In this document: one piece after another, positions 8,583 to 17,066 of the stretch
Numbering within the stretch: the stretch's first letter is position 1
How the letters are laid out: each line of letters opens with the position of its first letter
From: Actinomycetota bacterium
Lineage (GTDB): Bacteria; Actinomycetota; Actinomycetes; S36-B12
DNA length: 64,000 bases
NCBI GenBank assembly: GCA_030645615.1
Contig: JAUSNB010000054.1
Location: 95,963-159,962, forward strand
Direction: 5' to 3'
Translations under genes and position numbers: made by a program
The notes under the pieces: model-generated
What the model was told of the DNA's origin: nothing
The model's input: only the letters and a program-made list of their open reading frames with translations
The model's database searches: none

Positions 8583-9538
8583 GGCCCCATCTTCGGGGGG
8601 CCCTGGGTTCCCGGCATGTTGGGGAGCTGGCGCACGAGGACGGGGACCACGATGCCGGCCCGGTCGAAGGCGAGCTTCATCCGCTCGCGGATCGTCCGGG
8701 CGACGCTGACCTGCTTCTCGGGCGCCGCCTTCGCGGTGATGCGGATGACGACCGCCTCGCCCGACATGGACTCCACGCCGGCGAACGCCGGCCGGCCGAG
8801 GAGGAGGTCGTCGTAGTCGGGGTCCTCGTCCATGTCCATGGCGACGCGGTCGACGATCGCCCGGACCTTCTCGATGTCCTCGTTGTAGGCGATGGGGATG
8901 TCGACGATGGCGAGCGTCCACCCCTGCGAGCGGTTTGCCACCCGCAGGATCTCGCCGTTGCGCACGTACCAGACCACTCCGGTCAGGTCGCGGAGCCGGG
9001 TGTAGCGCAGCGAGACCTCCTCCACCGTGCCGATGGCCTCGCCGACGTCGACCACGTCGCCCACGCCGTACTGGTCCTCGATGATGATGAAGATGCCCGA
9101 GATGTAGTCCTTGATGAGCGTCTGCGCGCCGAACCCGAGGGCCACGCCGACGACGCCCGCGCTGGCGATCAGCGGCGCCACGTTGACACCCATGAGCGGC
9201 AGGATCATCAGCAACGCGATGGTCCAGACGCTGATGGCCAGGATGCTCCGGAGCAGCGAGCCGATGGCGGCCGCACGCTGCTCGGTTCGCTGGTTCAGCA
9301 GCAGGTCCGAGAGCTCGGCCGTTCGGGTGACCTTGCGCATCTGCGCGAGTCGCTCGACCTTGGCGCGCTCGCTCGCGCGCCGCACGACCCTCTTGATGAC
9401 GCGCGAGAACACCACCTGCACGACGAGTGCGATGACGATGATGAGGATGACCTGCAGGGGCACGCCCAGCAGCCAGTCACGGGCGGTCTCCCAGAACGCG
9501 TCGTCCTTGGCAGCCGGCACGATGCCGAGAACGGTCAT
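8579..9538 (-). CDS. Small-conductance mechanosensitive channel, MscS family
   Basis: 319-residue inner-membrane channel that opens on membrane tension to release solutes during hypo-osmotic shock. Three hydrophobic segments lie at about residues 27-47, 95-115 and 118-140, the last followed by the pore helix GVALGFGAQTLIKDYISG, the diagnostic MscS motif, then the beta domain (YGVGDVVDVGEAIGTVEEVSLRYTRLRD). The C-terminus is Pro/Gly-rich. The ATG at 9538 overlaps the stop of the prolyl oligopeptidase gene; a longer upstream reading would lie inside that gene. Confidence 0.93.
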   Translation of the reverse strand: MTVLGIVPAAKDDAFWETARDWLLGVPLQVILIIVIALVVQVVFSRVIKRVVRRASERAKVERLAQMRKVTRTAELSDLLLNQRTEQRAAAIGSLLRSILAISVWTIALLMILPLMGVNVAPLIASAGVVGVALGFGAQTLIKDYISGIFIIIEDQYGVGDVVDVGEAIGTVEEVSLRYTRLRDLTGVVWYVRNGEILRVANRSQGWTLAIVDIPIAYNEDIEKVRAIVDRVAMDMDEDPDYDDLLLGRPAFAGVESMSGEAVVIRITAKAAPEKQVSVARTIRERMKLAFDRAGIVVPVLVRQLPNMPGTQGPPKMGP

Positions 9539-11622
9539 TCCAGCCCTGTCCAGCGGGCCAGGAAGGCGAGCGTGTCGGCCGCTTCGTCGACCGATCGGTC
9601 CAGCGACCTGGCCCCGTGCCCGACGTCGCCCTCGGTGCGCAGCAGCAGCGGCCTGGTCCCGTTCGTCGCGTGCTGCACGGCCGCGCACATCTTGCGCCCG
9701 TGCATCGGGTCGGTGCGGGTGTCGTTGGCGAACACGGCGAACATCGTGGCCGGGTAGTCGGTTCCCTCTACGACGCGGTGGTACGGGGAGTACGCGTGCA
9801 GCCAGCCGAACTGCTCAGGCACCTGTGGATCCCCGTACTCGACCGTCCAGGTCGGGCCGAGCTCGGACGTCGTGTAGCGGATCATGTCGAGCAGGGGGGC
9901 GACGCAGACGACCGCGTTGACGAGGTCCGGCCGCTGCGTCATCGCGGCGCCGACGAGCAGGCCGCCATTCGAGCCGCCGTAGATGCCGAGCTGGGCGGGC
10001 GTCGTCCATCCTTGGTCGGCCAGGTACTGCGCGGCGGCGTGGAAGTCGTCGTAGACGTTCTGCTTGAGGCCAAGCATGCCGGCCCGGTGCCAGTCCTCGC
10101 CTTCCTCGCCACCACCGCGCAGGTTGGCGATCGCCCACACGCCACCGGCCTCGACCCACGCGAGGATGGCCGCGGAGTAGCCCGGCGCAAGCGGGATGCC
10201 GAAGCCGCCGTACCCGTAGAGCACCGTGGGGCGCGGTCGGTCCGGCAGCGCGGTCGGGGAGATGACGAACATGCGCACGACCGTGCCGTCGGCCGATTCG
10301 TATTCGACCTGGCGCGAATGCACCGTCGGCACGTCGACCGAACCGGGCGGCCGCGCCTCGAGGGTCACCTCGCCGGTGCGAGCGTCATACGCGTACACGG
10401 TGGGGACGGTCGTGTGGTCGGTGAACACGAACCAGGCGATCGGCCCGCCATTGATGTGCTCGACCGGGCCGCCGATCGTGCCCGCACCGGGGAGCGGGAT
10501 GTCCTTGAGGTGCGCTCCGTCGGCCGCGCGATGGAGGGCCATGTGCGCCACTCCGTGCGACGTGCGCACGACGAGCAGGAGATCTTCGTCCAGCTCGGGA
10601 CCGTCCAGGACGCTCACCGACTCCAGCACGGCATCGGGATGCTCGGGGACCAGGTCGGTCCACGTGTCGGGTGACCATGATCCGGGCACGGTCACCGCGA
10701 GGCGGCCGCGTGGCGCACCGAGGTTGGTGGAGACGAGGACCCGCCCGTCCCGGGCGAACTCCAGGCCGGTCTCCGCGTCGACGTCGCCCTGGACCAACGT
10801 GAAAGCAGGGCGGGCATGCGGGCTGCTGGCGAGGTCGGCCACCCACAGGTCGTTGCGTGGCTCGGTGCCCTCGCTGGCGGAGACCTGCAGCCAGTGGCCG
10901 TCACGGCTCACCTCGACGCCGTAGTAGTTGGTCGCGGTCATGCCGGACCCGAACACGAGGTCGTCGGACTCCGGGGAGGAGCCGACCCTGTGCAGGTACA
11001 CGCGGCGGTGGAAGTTGCGCTCCGACTCCGGCAGCAGCTCCGGGGCGATGCGTCGGACGTAGTAGAAGGAGTTGCCGCCGGGGACCCACGCGATGGGGGA
11101 GTAGCGGCATCGGTCGATCGGGCCGTCGATGAGGTCGCCGGTCGCGACGTCCATGACGTACAGCTCCGACTCCTCGGTGCCCCCGACGGACAGCTGGTAG
11201 GCGAGGCGATCGCCTTCCTTGGAGGGCTGCCAGCTGTCGAGCGTGGTCAGGCCAGACGGATCAAGGGCCATGGGATCGATGAGCACGCGCTCTGCGGACC
11301 CCTCGTCCTGCACGTACAGCACGGGGAACTGCTGCCCCGGCTCGCGGCGGGTGCGGAACACGCGCGCCTCGCGGTGGTAGGGCGGCGAGATGCTGCCTGC
11401 GCCGAGCAGGTCAGCGACCCGCTCGGCGAAGCGGTCGCGGTTCACCCACGACGCGCGCTCGTCCTGCATGAGCGTGGACTGGACGGCCAGCCACTCGACC
11501 GTGCGTGGGTCGTCGGAGGACTCCAGCCAGCGGTACGGGTCGGCGACCGGCGTGCCGTGGAAGTCCTCCACGAGGTCGAGCCGAGGGGCATCCGGGTAGG
11601 CCGGCGGGGTGTCGGGCGTCAC
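9535..11622 (-). CDS. S9A prolyl oligopeptidase family serine peptidase
   Basis: Soluble 695-residue peptidase cleaving short proline-containing peptides. An N-terminal beta-propeller covers about residues 75-400 and a C-terminal alpha/beta hydrolase carries the triad: Ser in YGGSNGGLLVGA, Asp in FANDTRTDPMHGRKM, His in DVGHGARS. The opening EDFHGTPVADPYRWLE is a hallmark of the family. Two in-frame GTG codons are possible, 11631 and 11622; 11622 is chosen because a TAAGGT box lies exactly 7 nt before it, as at other leaderless genes here, and overlaps the 11631 codon. It is the first gene of the minus-strand run ending at 2618. Confidence 0.92.
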   Translation of the reverse strand: MTPDTPPAYPDAPRLDLVEDFHGTPVADPYRWLESSDDPRTVEWLAVQSTLMQDERASWVNRDRFAERVADLLGAGSISPPYHREARVFRTRREPGQQFPVLYVQDEGSAERVLIDPMALDPSGLTTLDSWQPSKEGDRLAYQLSVGGTEESELYVMDVATGDLIDGPIDRCRYSPIAWVPGGNSFYYVRRIAPELLPESERNFHRRVYLHRVGSSPESDDLVFGSGMTATNYYGVEVSRDGHWLQVSASEGTEPRNDLWVADLASSPHARPAFTLVQGDVDAETGLEFARDGRVLVSTNLGAPRGRLAVTVPGSWSPDTWTDLVPEHPDAVLESVSVLDGPELDEDLLLVVRTSHGVAHMALHRAADGAHLKDIPLPGAGTIGGPVEHINGGPIAWFVFTDHTTVPTVYAYDARTGEVTLEARPPGSVDVPTVHSRQVEYESADGTVVRMFVISPTALPDRPRPTVLYGYGGFGIPLAPGYSAAILAWVEAGGVWAIANLRGGGEEGEDWHRAGMLGLKQNVYDDFHAAAQYLADQGWTTPAQLGIYGGSNGGLLVGAAMTQRPDLVNAVVCVAPLLDMIRYTTSELGPTWTVEYGDPQVPEQFGWLHAYSPYHRVVEGTDYPATMFAVFANDTRTDPMHGRKMCAAVQHATNGTRPLLLRTEGDVGHGARSLDRSVDEAADTLAFLARWTGLE

Positions 11623-11629
11623 GTCGTCC

Positions 11630-11635
11630 ACCTTA
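11630..11635 (-). promoter_or_regulatory. Putative leaderless -10 box for the 11622-2618 operon
   Basis: TAAGGT on the minus strand, 7 nt before the GTG at 11622. No clear -35 is visible. It matches the TANNNT-N6/7-start pattern seen repeatedly in this window and would drive the peptidase-to-amidohydrolase run. Confidence 0.45.
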
Positions 11636-11660
11636 GGCGCGCCCTCGTGTCGGCGGCACC

Positions 11661-11666
11661 TAGTGT
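11661..11666 (+). promoter_or_regulatory. Putative leaderless -10 box for amidase/malQ
   Basis: TAGTGT 6 nt before the GTG start at 11673; divergent from the minus-strand box at 11630-11635. No convincing -35 hexamer. Confidence 0.45.
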
Positions 11667-11672
11667 GGCTCC

Positions 11673-13061
11673 GTGGACCTGCATCACCTGACCGGGCTCG
11701 GGCAGGGCGCCGCGATCCGGCGCGGGGACGTGACGGCGGTCGAGCTGGCCGAGCACTACCTCCAACGCACGATGGAGCGCAATCCCTCCGTGGGCGCGTT
11801 CATCGAGATCACCGGCGAGCTCGCCCTCGAGCAGGCGCGCGCGGCGGACGAGGCGGTCAGGTCCGCGGGGGCCGACGACCACCTGCCGCCTCTTCTCGGG
11901 GTCGTCGTGCCGATCAAGGACCTCAACCAGGTCAAGGGCGTGCGCTGCCGCTTCGGATCGGCCGTCGTCGACGTGGTGTCGCCCGTCGATGACGCCGTGG
12001 TCGCCATGCTGCGCGCGGCGGGAGCCGTCTTCACCGGCAAGACGTCCGCGCCGGAGTTCGGGCTGCCCGCGTACACCGAGCCTGACGTCGGGCCGTGGGC
12101 GCGCTCGCCGTGGGACCTGACCCGCTCGGCCGGTGGCTCGAGCGGGGGAGCGGCAGCAGCGGTCGCGGCCGGCATGGCGCCCGTCGCCCAGGGATCCGAC
12201 GGCGGCGGGTCCATCCGCATCCCCGCGAGCGCCTGCGGTCTCGTCGGCCTGAAGACCTCGCGGGGCCTGGTGCCGTCCGGCCCACTCCCGGAGGGGCTGG
12301 GCCGCCTTGCCGTCGACGGGCCGCTCGCCCGCACCGTCGCCGATGCGGCGGCCCTGCTGGATGCCATGACCGGGCGGAGCGGAGCGGACGCGCACCTGCG
12401 CGCGCTGGACGGCGAGCCCGGACCCTTGCTGATCGGCCGCTACTGCCAGCCCGTCATCGCCGACGTGGCCGTGCACCCCGAGTGCCTGGCGGCGTACGAG
12501 GGCATGTCGGCCCTGCTCGAGGCGCTCGGCCATCGCCTTGTCGACATCGACGTTCCGTTCCCGCTCTCGGCCGTGCCGCACTTCGAGCGGGTGTGGGCCG
12601 CCGGGGCCGCCTCCATCCCCATCGACCTCGCGCACGAGGACCGGCTGCGCCCGCTGACCCGCTGGCTGCGCGAGCGGGGCCGGGCCATGTCGTTCGAGGA
12701 GGTCATGGTCGAGGTCGACCGCATGGCCGAGACCGGGCGCGCGATGGTGGCCTCGACCGCTCACCTGGACGCCATCCTCACGCCGACGCTGGCGACCTTG
12801 CCGGCCCCGTTGGGCCACCTGCGCGACGACGCGGATCCGGCCGCGGACTTCGAGGCGCAGAAGGCCTTCACGCCCTTCACGTCTCCGTACAACATCAGCG
12901 GCCAGCCTGCCGTTAGTCTGCCTGTGCACTGGACGGACGAGGGGCTGCCGGTCGGCGTGCAGCTCGTCGGTCGTCCGATGGGCGACGCCGCGCTGCTGCG
13001 CCTCGCCGCGCAGGTGGAACGGGCCCAGCCGTGGGCCCACAGGTACCCGGAGGTCTGGTGA
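11673..13061 (+). CDS. Amidase signature family protein
   Basis: Ser-Ser-Lys hydrolase of 462 residues that cleaves carboxamide bonds. The catalytic Lys is at position 82 (VVPIKDLNQVKG), the cis-Ser in SAGGSSGGAAAA near 156, and the nucleophile Ser180 in GSDGGGSIRIPA. C-terminal block FTSPYNISGQPAVSLP is also typical. Substrate is not predictable; GatA is unlikely because no gatB or gatC neighbour is present and the length and C-terminus fit stand-alone amidases. The GTG start is supported by a 6-nt-upstream TAGTGT box. Its stop overlaps the malQ start by GTGA. Confidence 0.92.
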   Translation: MDLHHLTGLGQGAAIRRGDVTAVELAEHYLQRTMERNPSVGAFIEITGELALEQARAADEAVRSAGADDHLPPLLGVVVPIKDLNQVKGVRCRFGSAVVDVVSPVDDAVVAMLRAAGAVFTGKTSAPEFGLPAYTEPDVGPWARSPWDLTRSAGGSSGGAAAAVAAGMAPVAQGSDGGGSIRIPASACGLVGLKTSRGLVPSGPLPEGLGRLAVDGPLARTVADAAALLDAMTGRSGADAHLRALDGEPGPLLIGRYCQPVIADVAVHPECLAAYEGMSALLEALGHRLVDIDVPFPLSAVPHFERVWAAGAASIPIDLAHEDRLRPLTRWLRERGRAMSFEEVMVEVDRMAETGRAMVASTAHLDAILTPTLATLPAPLGHLRDDADPAADFEAQKAFTPFTSPYNISGQPAVSLPVHWTDEGLPVGVQLVGRPMGDAALLRLAAQVERAQPWAHRYPEVW

Positions 13062-15223
13062 GCGAGCCCGACGCCCCTGCGTGGGCGCCCGTCCCTGAGG
13101 ACATGGCCCGGCTCGCCGCAGCCCTGGGAGTGGCCACCGAGTACTGGGACCAGGCCGGCAACCACGTCGATGTCGGCGAGGCGACCGTCTCGGCCGTGCT
13201 GCGCGCCCTCCGGGTCGATGTCTCGACCCCGGAGTCGATCCAGGCCGCGCTGGACGAGCTGCGGCTGCGCGACTGGCGCCGCATGCTGCCGCCGGTGTAC
13301 GTCATGCGGCAGGGCGAGGACCGCCGGCTGTGGGTGCACGTGCCCGATGGCACGCCCGTGCGGGTCCATGTAGCCACCGAGAACGGTGCCCGGATCGACC
13401 TCGACCAGATGGACTGGTGGGTCGATCCGGTCGACGTCGACGGGCAGCGCGTCGGCGAGGCCAGTTTCACGCTGCCCGCCAACCTGCCGCTCGGCTGGCA
13501 CGCGATCGTCGCGGAATCCACCGACGCGGAGGCCACGACGCCGTTGGTCGTGGCCCCCAACCACCTCCACCCGGCGGACATCGCCGGTGAGCGGCAATGG
13601 GGCTTCATGACGCAGCTCTATGCCATGCGGTCGGCATCGTCGTGGGGCATGGGGGACCTCGACGACCTCGCCACGCTGGCCGCGTGGAGCGGCCGGGAGC
13701 TCGGCGCGGGCTTCGTCCTCATCAATCCCCTCCATGCCGCGTCACCGGTGCCGCCGATGTCGCCATCGCCGTACCTTCCCGTGACCAGGCGGTTCGCGAA
13801 CCCGATGTACCTTCGGATCGAGGACATCCCCGAGACGAGCCGGCTGAGCCCGGCCGTCGCTGCGCGCGTCAGGCAGCTGGCCGAGCAGTTGCGCCGGCTC
13901 AACCCCACCGACGACCTGCTTGACCGCGATGCCGTCTGGGCAGCCAAGCGGACAGCCCTCGAGGCGGTGCATTCCACTGGCCGCACCCCCGAGCGCCAGG
14001 CCGCGCTGGACGAGTTCCTCGCCGAGCAGGGCCCGGGGCTCCGCGACTTCGCCACCTGGTGCGCGCTCAGCGACGTCCACGGCCCCGATCCGTCTGCCTG
14101 GCCCGAGGAGCTGGGCCACCCGACGTCGCCCGCCGTCGCCGCGTTCCGGGACGCGCATGAGCAGGCCGTCGCCTTCCACTCGTGGATGCAGTGGCTCGTC
14201 GACGAGCAGCTCGCCATGACGCAGGCCGCGGCTCGAGCCGCCGGCATGGCGATCGGTGTCATGCACGACCTCGCAGTCGGGGTGCACCCCGAGGGGGCCG
14301 ATGCCTGGGCGCTGCAGGACGTGCTCGCGGCGGGCGTCGGGGTCGGTGCGCCGCCGGACATGTACAACCAGATGGGCCAGAACTGGCACCAGCCGCCGTG
14401 GCGGCCCGATGCGCTCGCCGAGGCCGCGTTCCTCCCGTTCCGGGACATGCTCCGCACGGTCCTCCATCACGCCGGCGGCCTGCGCATCGACCACGTCCTG
14501 GGCCTGTTCCGGCTCTGGTGGGTGCCCGACGGCTTCCCGGCCTACGCGGGGACGTTCGTCCGGCTGGACTACGACGCCATGCTGAGCGTGCTCATGCTCG
14601 AGGCGCATCGGGCGGGCGCGATCGTGGTGGGCGAGGACCTCGGCACCGTGGAGCCGTGGGTGCAGGAGGCGCTGGCCGAGCGCGGGATCCTGGGCACCAG
14701 CATCCTGTGGTTCGAGACCGCCGAGGGCGGCGTGATCAAGGACCCGCCCACGTGGCGCCGCGACGTGCTGGCCAGCGTCACGGTCCATGACCTGCCGCCG
14801 ACCGCCGGCTACCTGCGCGACGAGCACGTCCGGATCCGCAGCGAGCTCGGCCTGCTCACGACGCCGGAGCCCGTGGAGCGCGCGCACGCCGACCGCGAGC
14901 GCGCCGCCTGGGCCGAGGTCATGCGCGCGCACGGCTGGCTTGGCCAGGACGTCGATCTCAGCACGGACGCGGGGATCGAGGAGTACGTCGTCGCGCTCCA
15001 TCGCGCGGTGGCCGGCTCGCCTGCACGGCTCATCGGGGTGGCCCTGCCCGATGTGATGGGCGACCGACGGGCGCAGAACCAGCCGGGCACGGACCAGGAG
15101 TACCCCAACTGGCGGGTGCCGATGACCGATGCCCAGGGCACCCCGGTGCTGCTCGAGGACGTCCTGGACCGGCCCGATCTGCTCGACAGAATCGTCGGTG
15201 CCGTGCGCGGGACCGTCGACTAG
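13058..15223 (+). CDS. malQ: 4-alpha-glucanotransferase (amylomaltase, GH77)
   Basis: Transfers alpha-1,4-glucan segments between maltodextrins in the cytoplasm. 721 residues: an actinobacterial N-terminal extension of about 170 residues, then the GH77 barrel with SSWGMGDLDDL, the nucleophile region GLRIDHVLGLFRLWW, the acid/base region VVGEDLGTVE, and TVHDLPPTAGYL. The C-terminal PNWRVPM is also a MalQ feature. The GTG at 13058 sits in the amidase stop codon. Pairs functionally with the GH13 alpha-glucosidase 6 kb away on the other strand. Confidence 0.94.
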   Translation: MSEPDAPAWAPVPEDMARLAAALGVATEYWDQAGNHVDVGEATVSAVLRALRVDVSTPESIQAALDELRLRDWRRMLPPVYVMRQGEDRRLWVHVPDGTPVRVHVATENGARIDLDQMDWWVDPVDVDGQRVGEASFTLPANLPLGWHAIVAESTDAEATTPLVVAPNHLHPADIAGERQWGFMTQLYAMRSASSWGMGDLDDLATLAAWSGRELGAGFVLINPLHAASPVPPMSPSPYLPVTRRFANPMYLRIEDIPETSRLSPAVAARVRQLAEQLRRLNPTDDLLDRDAVWAAKRTALEAVHSTGRTPERQAALDEFLAEQGPGLRDFATWCALSDVHGPDPSAWPEELGHPTSPAVAAFRDAHEQAVAFHSWMQWLVDEQLAMTQAAARAAGMAIGVMHDLAVGVHPEGADAWALQDVLAAGVGVGAPPDMYNQMGQNWHQPPWRPDALAEAAFLPFRDMLRTVLHHAGGLRIDHVLGLFRLWWVPDGFPAYAGTFVRLDYDAMLSVLMLEAHRAGAIVVGEDLGTVEPWVQEALAERGILGTSILWFETAEGGVIKDPPTWRRDVLASVTVHDLPPTAGYLRDEHVRIRSELGLLTTPEPVERAHADRERAAWAEVMRAHGWLGQDVDLSTDAGIEEYVVALHRAVAGSPARLIGVALPDVMGDRRAQNQPGTDQEYPNWRVPMTDAQGTPVLLEDVLDRPDLLDRIVGAVRGTVD

Positions 15224-15226
15224 GCT
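15221..15226 (+). promoter_or_regulatory. Putative leaderless -10 box inside malQ stop
   Basis: TAGGCT whose first three bases are the malQ stop codon, 6 nt before the GTG at 15233. Same spacing as other putative leaderless promoters here. Confidence 0.4.
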
Positions 15227-15232
15227 GGCGCC

Positions 15233-15466
15233 GTGACCGCCCTCCAAGCACTGCTGGTGTTCGTGGGGATCCCCGTCGCCCTGGCCGTGGTGACCTTCGG
15301 CCTCGTCTCCGCATCCGGCTGGACCCGCAGCGGCCGGGCGAGCGCGGACTATGCGGCCGGGCCCTTCCTCGTGGCGAGCGATGCCGCCGTTCCCAACCCG
15401 TCGATCGTGCCCAGCGACAACCCGGATGCGGCAGTGGCGGGGGGTGGCGTCAGTGCCCACTGGTGA
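15233..15466 (+). CDS. Small single-pass membrane protein
   Basis: 77-residue protein with one N-terminal hydrophobic segment (about residues 4-27) followed by a short polar tail with Asp and Pro; most of the mass would be outside or in the cytoplasm depending on topology, which I cannot decide. Similar tiny membrane proteins precede the DUF5130-like gene in other actinomycetes, but no function is assigned. The GTG start is supported by the TAGGCT box 6 nt upstream. It overlaps the next frame by about 14 bp. Confidence 0.65.
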   Translation: MTALQALLVFVGIPVALAVVTFGLVSASGWTRSGRASADYAAGPFLVASDAAVPNPSIVPSDNPDAAVAGGGVSAHW

Positions 15467-15881
15467 GGTGGTGGCCGGCTACGGCTTCCCGGCAGACGCG
15501 TCCAGCCCGTTGTCCGACGGCCAGCGTCGCGAGCTGTCCCGGATCGTGCAGCGGGCCCGCATGATCAGTGGCTACTGCTTCGGGGTGTTCGTCGGCCCCC
15601 TTCCCGAGGGCCGGGTCTCGGCCGTGGTGCACCATCGCTCGCTGCCGGATCCGCGCTCGGCCGTCCTCGTCGCGGTCGACCCGGCGGCACGGGCCATCGA
15701 GATAGTGCTGGGCAGCACCGTGGCCATCGACCTCAGTACGCGCTCCTGCGAGCTCGCCGCGCTGTCGATGAAGTCCGCCTTCGCGGCTGACGACCTGGTG
15801 AACGGCCTGCGCGACGGCGTGACCCTCCTGGCCGAGCACGCGCGGCACCCGAAGGTGCTGCACCTCGACGACACGGCGTAG
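15453..15881 (+). CDS. DUF5130-like (TPM-domain-like) protein
   Basis: About 142 residues. The core RISGYCFGVFVG-like start, VVHHRSLPDPRSAVLVAVDP and the C-terminal ALSMKSAFAADDLVNGLRDGVTLLAEHA resemble the actinobacterial DUF5130 family, related to TPM-phosphatase-like folds. No catalytic function is proven. Start is uncertain: in-frame GTGs occur at 15444, 15453, 15468 and 15471. I choose 15453 because a G-rich Shine-Dalgarno-like tract (15438-15444) lies 8 nt upstream. Followed by a long hairpin that probably ends transcription. Confidence 0.7.
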   Translation: MPTGEVVAGYGFPADASSPLSDGQRRELSRIVQRARMISGYCFGVFVGPLPEGRVSAVVHHRSLPDPRSAVLVAVDPAARAIEIVLGSTVAIDLSTRSCELAALSMKSAFAADDLVNGLRDGVTLLAEHARHPKVLHLDDTA

Positions 15882-15899
15882 CCCCGCCTTCCTACCCGT

Positions 15900-15954
15900 G
15901 ACCTTGAGGTTGGCGTGCGAACACGGCGCTGGAATCCACGCCAACCTCAAGGTC
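15900..15954. terminator. 18-bp perfect hairpin between convergent genes
   Basis: Perfect 18-bp inverted repeat GACCTTGAGGTTGGCGTG (15900-15917) and its complement (15937-15954) around a 19-nt loop, placed between the DUF5130-like gene and the convergent DUF305 gene. No T-tract follows, as is common in high-GC actinobacteria. Fifteen bases of the left arm recur at 57645-57659. Most simply a bidirectional terminator; an operator is possible. Confidence 0.65.
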
Positions 15955-15959
15955 GGCGG

Positions 15960-16565
15960 TCAGGACTGAGCCAGCATCTGCCTCATCTGCTCGATCTCGG
16001 CCGTCTGGGACGTGACGATGGCCTCGAGCAGCGTGCGCAGCTCGGGATCATCGCCGTTGGCCAGCGGATCCTGGGTCATCGCGATGGCTCCCTCGTGGTG
16101 CGCGATCATCAACTCGAGGTACCGCCGGTCGAAGTCGGCCCCCTGGGCGGCCTGCAGCCGGTCCATGTCCTCGCCGCTGACCATGCCGGTCATCGCCATG
16201 CCGCCGTGAACGGAGCGGTCGGCCATGGTCATGGGCACGCCCCACCGCTCGAGCATGGCTCTCATCTGCTCGATCTCCGGCGCCTGGGCCGCCGGGATGG
16301 CTTGGGCCAGCTCGAGCACCTCGGTGCTCGCTCCGTTCGCCGGCGCGAGCGCGGACATCTCGATGGCCTGCTCGTGGTGCGGAATCATCATCTGGGCGAA
16401 CATGACGTCGCTCATGTTCGCGTCGTCGTTGCCCATCATCTGGCCGGCCGCTGATCCGGGCACGGTCGAACCGCTGTCGTGATTCATGTTGATCGTCGTG
16501 CAGCCGGCCTGGCCGGTCGTGGCCAGGGCCGCGGCGGCGATGGCCAGCGTCATTCGTCGGTACAT
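15960..16565 (-). CDS. DUF305 family secreted/lipoprotein, Met/His-rich
   Basis: 201-residue exported protein. The N-terminus has a signal-peptide-like hydrophobic stretch ending TTGQAGC, a plausible though non-canonical lipobox. Two ferritin-like helical repeats follow, each with the DUF305 signature: FAQMMIPHHEQAIEMSALA and YLELMIAHHEGAIAMT. Met and His richness suggests metal, perhaps copper, handling, but this is inference. Start ATG 16565 has a GAGGAG Shine-Dalgarno 5 nt away and begins right at the basic n-region. The DUF6153-like gene lies 68 bp upstream on the same strand, a pairing seen in other actinomycetes. Confidence 0.87.
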   Translation of the reverse strand: MYRRMTLAIAAAALATTGQAGCTTINMNHDSGSTVPGSAAGQMMGNDDANMSDVMFAQMMIPHHEQAIEMSALAPANGASTEVLELAQAIPAAQAPEIEQMRAMLERWGVPMTMADRSVHGGMAMTGMVSGEDMDRLQAAQGADFDRRYLELMIAHHEGAIAMTQDPLANGDDPELRTLLEAIVTSQTAEIEQMRQMLAQS

Positions 16566-16633
16566 GGATGCTCCTCGAGTACGTGCGTGCAGTGGGCGTG
16601 CGGACGGAGGCGACCGAGGTCGACTCAGGTCCG

Positions 16634-17008
16634 TCACACGCACAGCGACGCACGAAGAGGCACAGGAGGCGATCGGCCCCTGCTGGCCGACATGCCGGGC
16701 CCGGCCGACGGATCCGATGGGGTGCCGGTCCGGTCCACGCGACGCATGCCGGCCACGAGGGCGAGGCCGGCGGCGAGCATGACGACGCAGGCCATCGCCG
16801 CATCGCCCTCGGCGCCCGTCGGGGCGACAAGCGCGGGGCCGTCAAGCGCGGGGCCGCCAAGCGCGGCCGGGCTGGCGACGCCGGTGTGGACCTGCCCGGG
16901 CACTGCTCCGCACGGCACGGCGGCCGACGCACTGCTCGCCGTCGCGCCATGCATGGCGAACAGCGCAGCGACGGCCAGCAGCAGGAGGATCCGTCGGCGC
17001 CAGGGCAC
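16634..17008 (-). CDS. Small membrane protein, DUF6153-like
   Basis: 124 residues with an N-terminal hydrophobic segment (about 6-28, after WRRR) and a second one near 70-88; MHG sits just after the first segment. This two-helix pattern with a short Ala/Gly/Pro-rich loop resembles DUF6153, a small actinobacterial family of unknown role often beside DUF305. GTG start at 17008 is supported by TAGCGT 6 nt upstream. The C-terminal tail is Pro/Ser/Arg-rich and poorly conserved-looking. Confidence 0.6.
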   Translation of the reverse strand: MPWRRRILLLLAVAALFAMHGATASSASAAVPCGAVPGQVHTGVASPAALGGPALDGPALVAPTGAEGDAAMACVVMLAAGLALVAGMRRVDRTGTPSDPSAGPGMSASRGRSPPVPLRASLCV

Positions 17009-17014
17009 CTTGTC

Positions 17015-17020
17015 ACGCTA
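17015..17020 (-). promoter_or_regulatory. Putative leaderless -10 box for DUF6153-like/DUF305 pair
   Basis: TAGCGT on the minus strand, 6 nt before the GTG at 17008. Confidence 0.4.
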
Positions 17021-17066
17021 CCCCGGAGGGGTCCCGAGCGCCCTCCGACCTCGTACGGCCCGACCG

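Noticed and set aside
11673..13061. Amidase as GatA of the glutamyl-tRNA amidotransferase
   Set aside because: No gatB or gatC in the window; C-terminus and length match stand-alone amidases.
15900..15954. Hairpin as a MerR/SoxR-type operator, since it contains CCTTGAGG-like parts
   Set aside because: Long 19-nt loop, location at a convergent 3' junction, and no MerR-family gene nearby favour a terminator.
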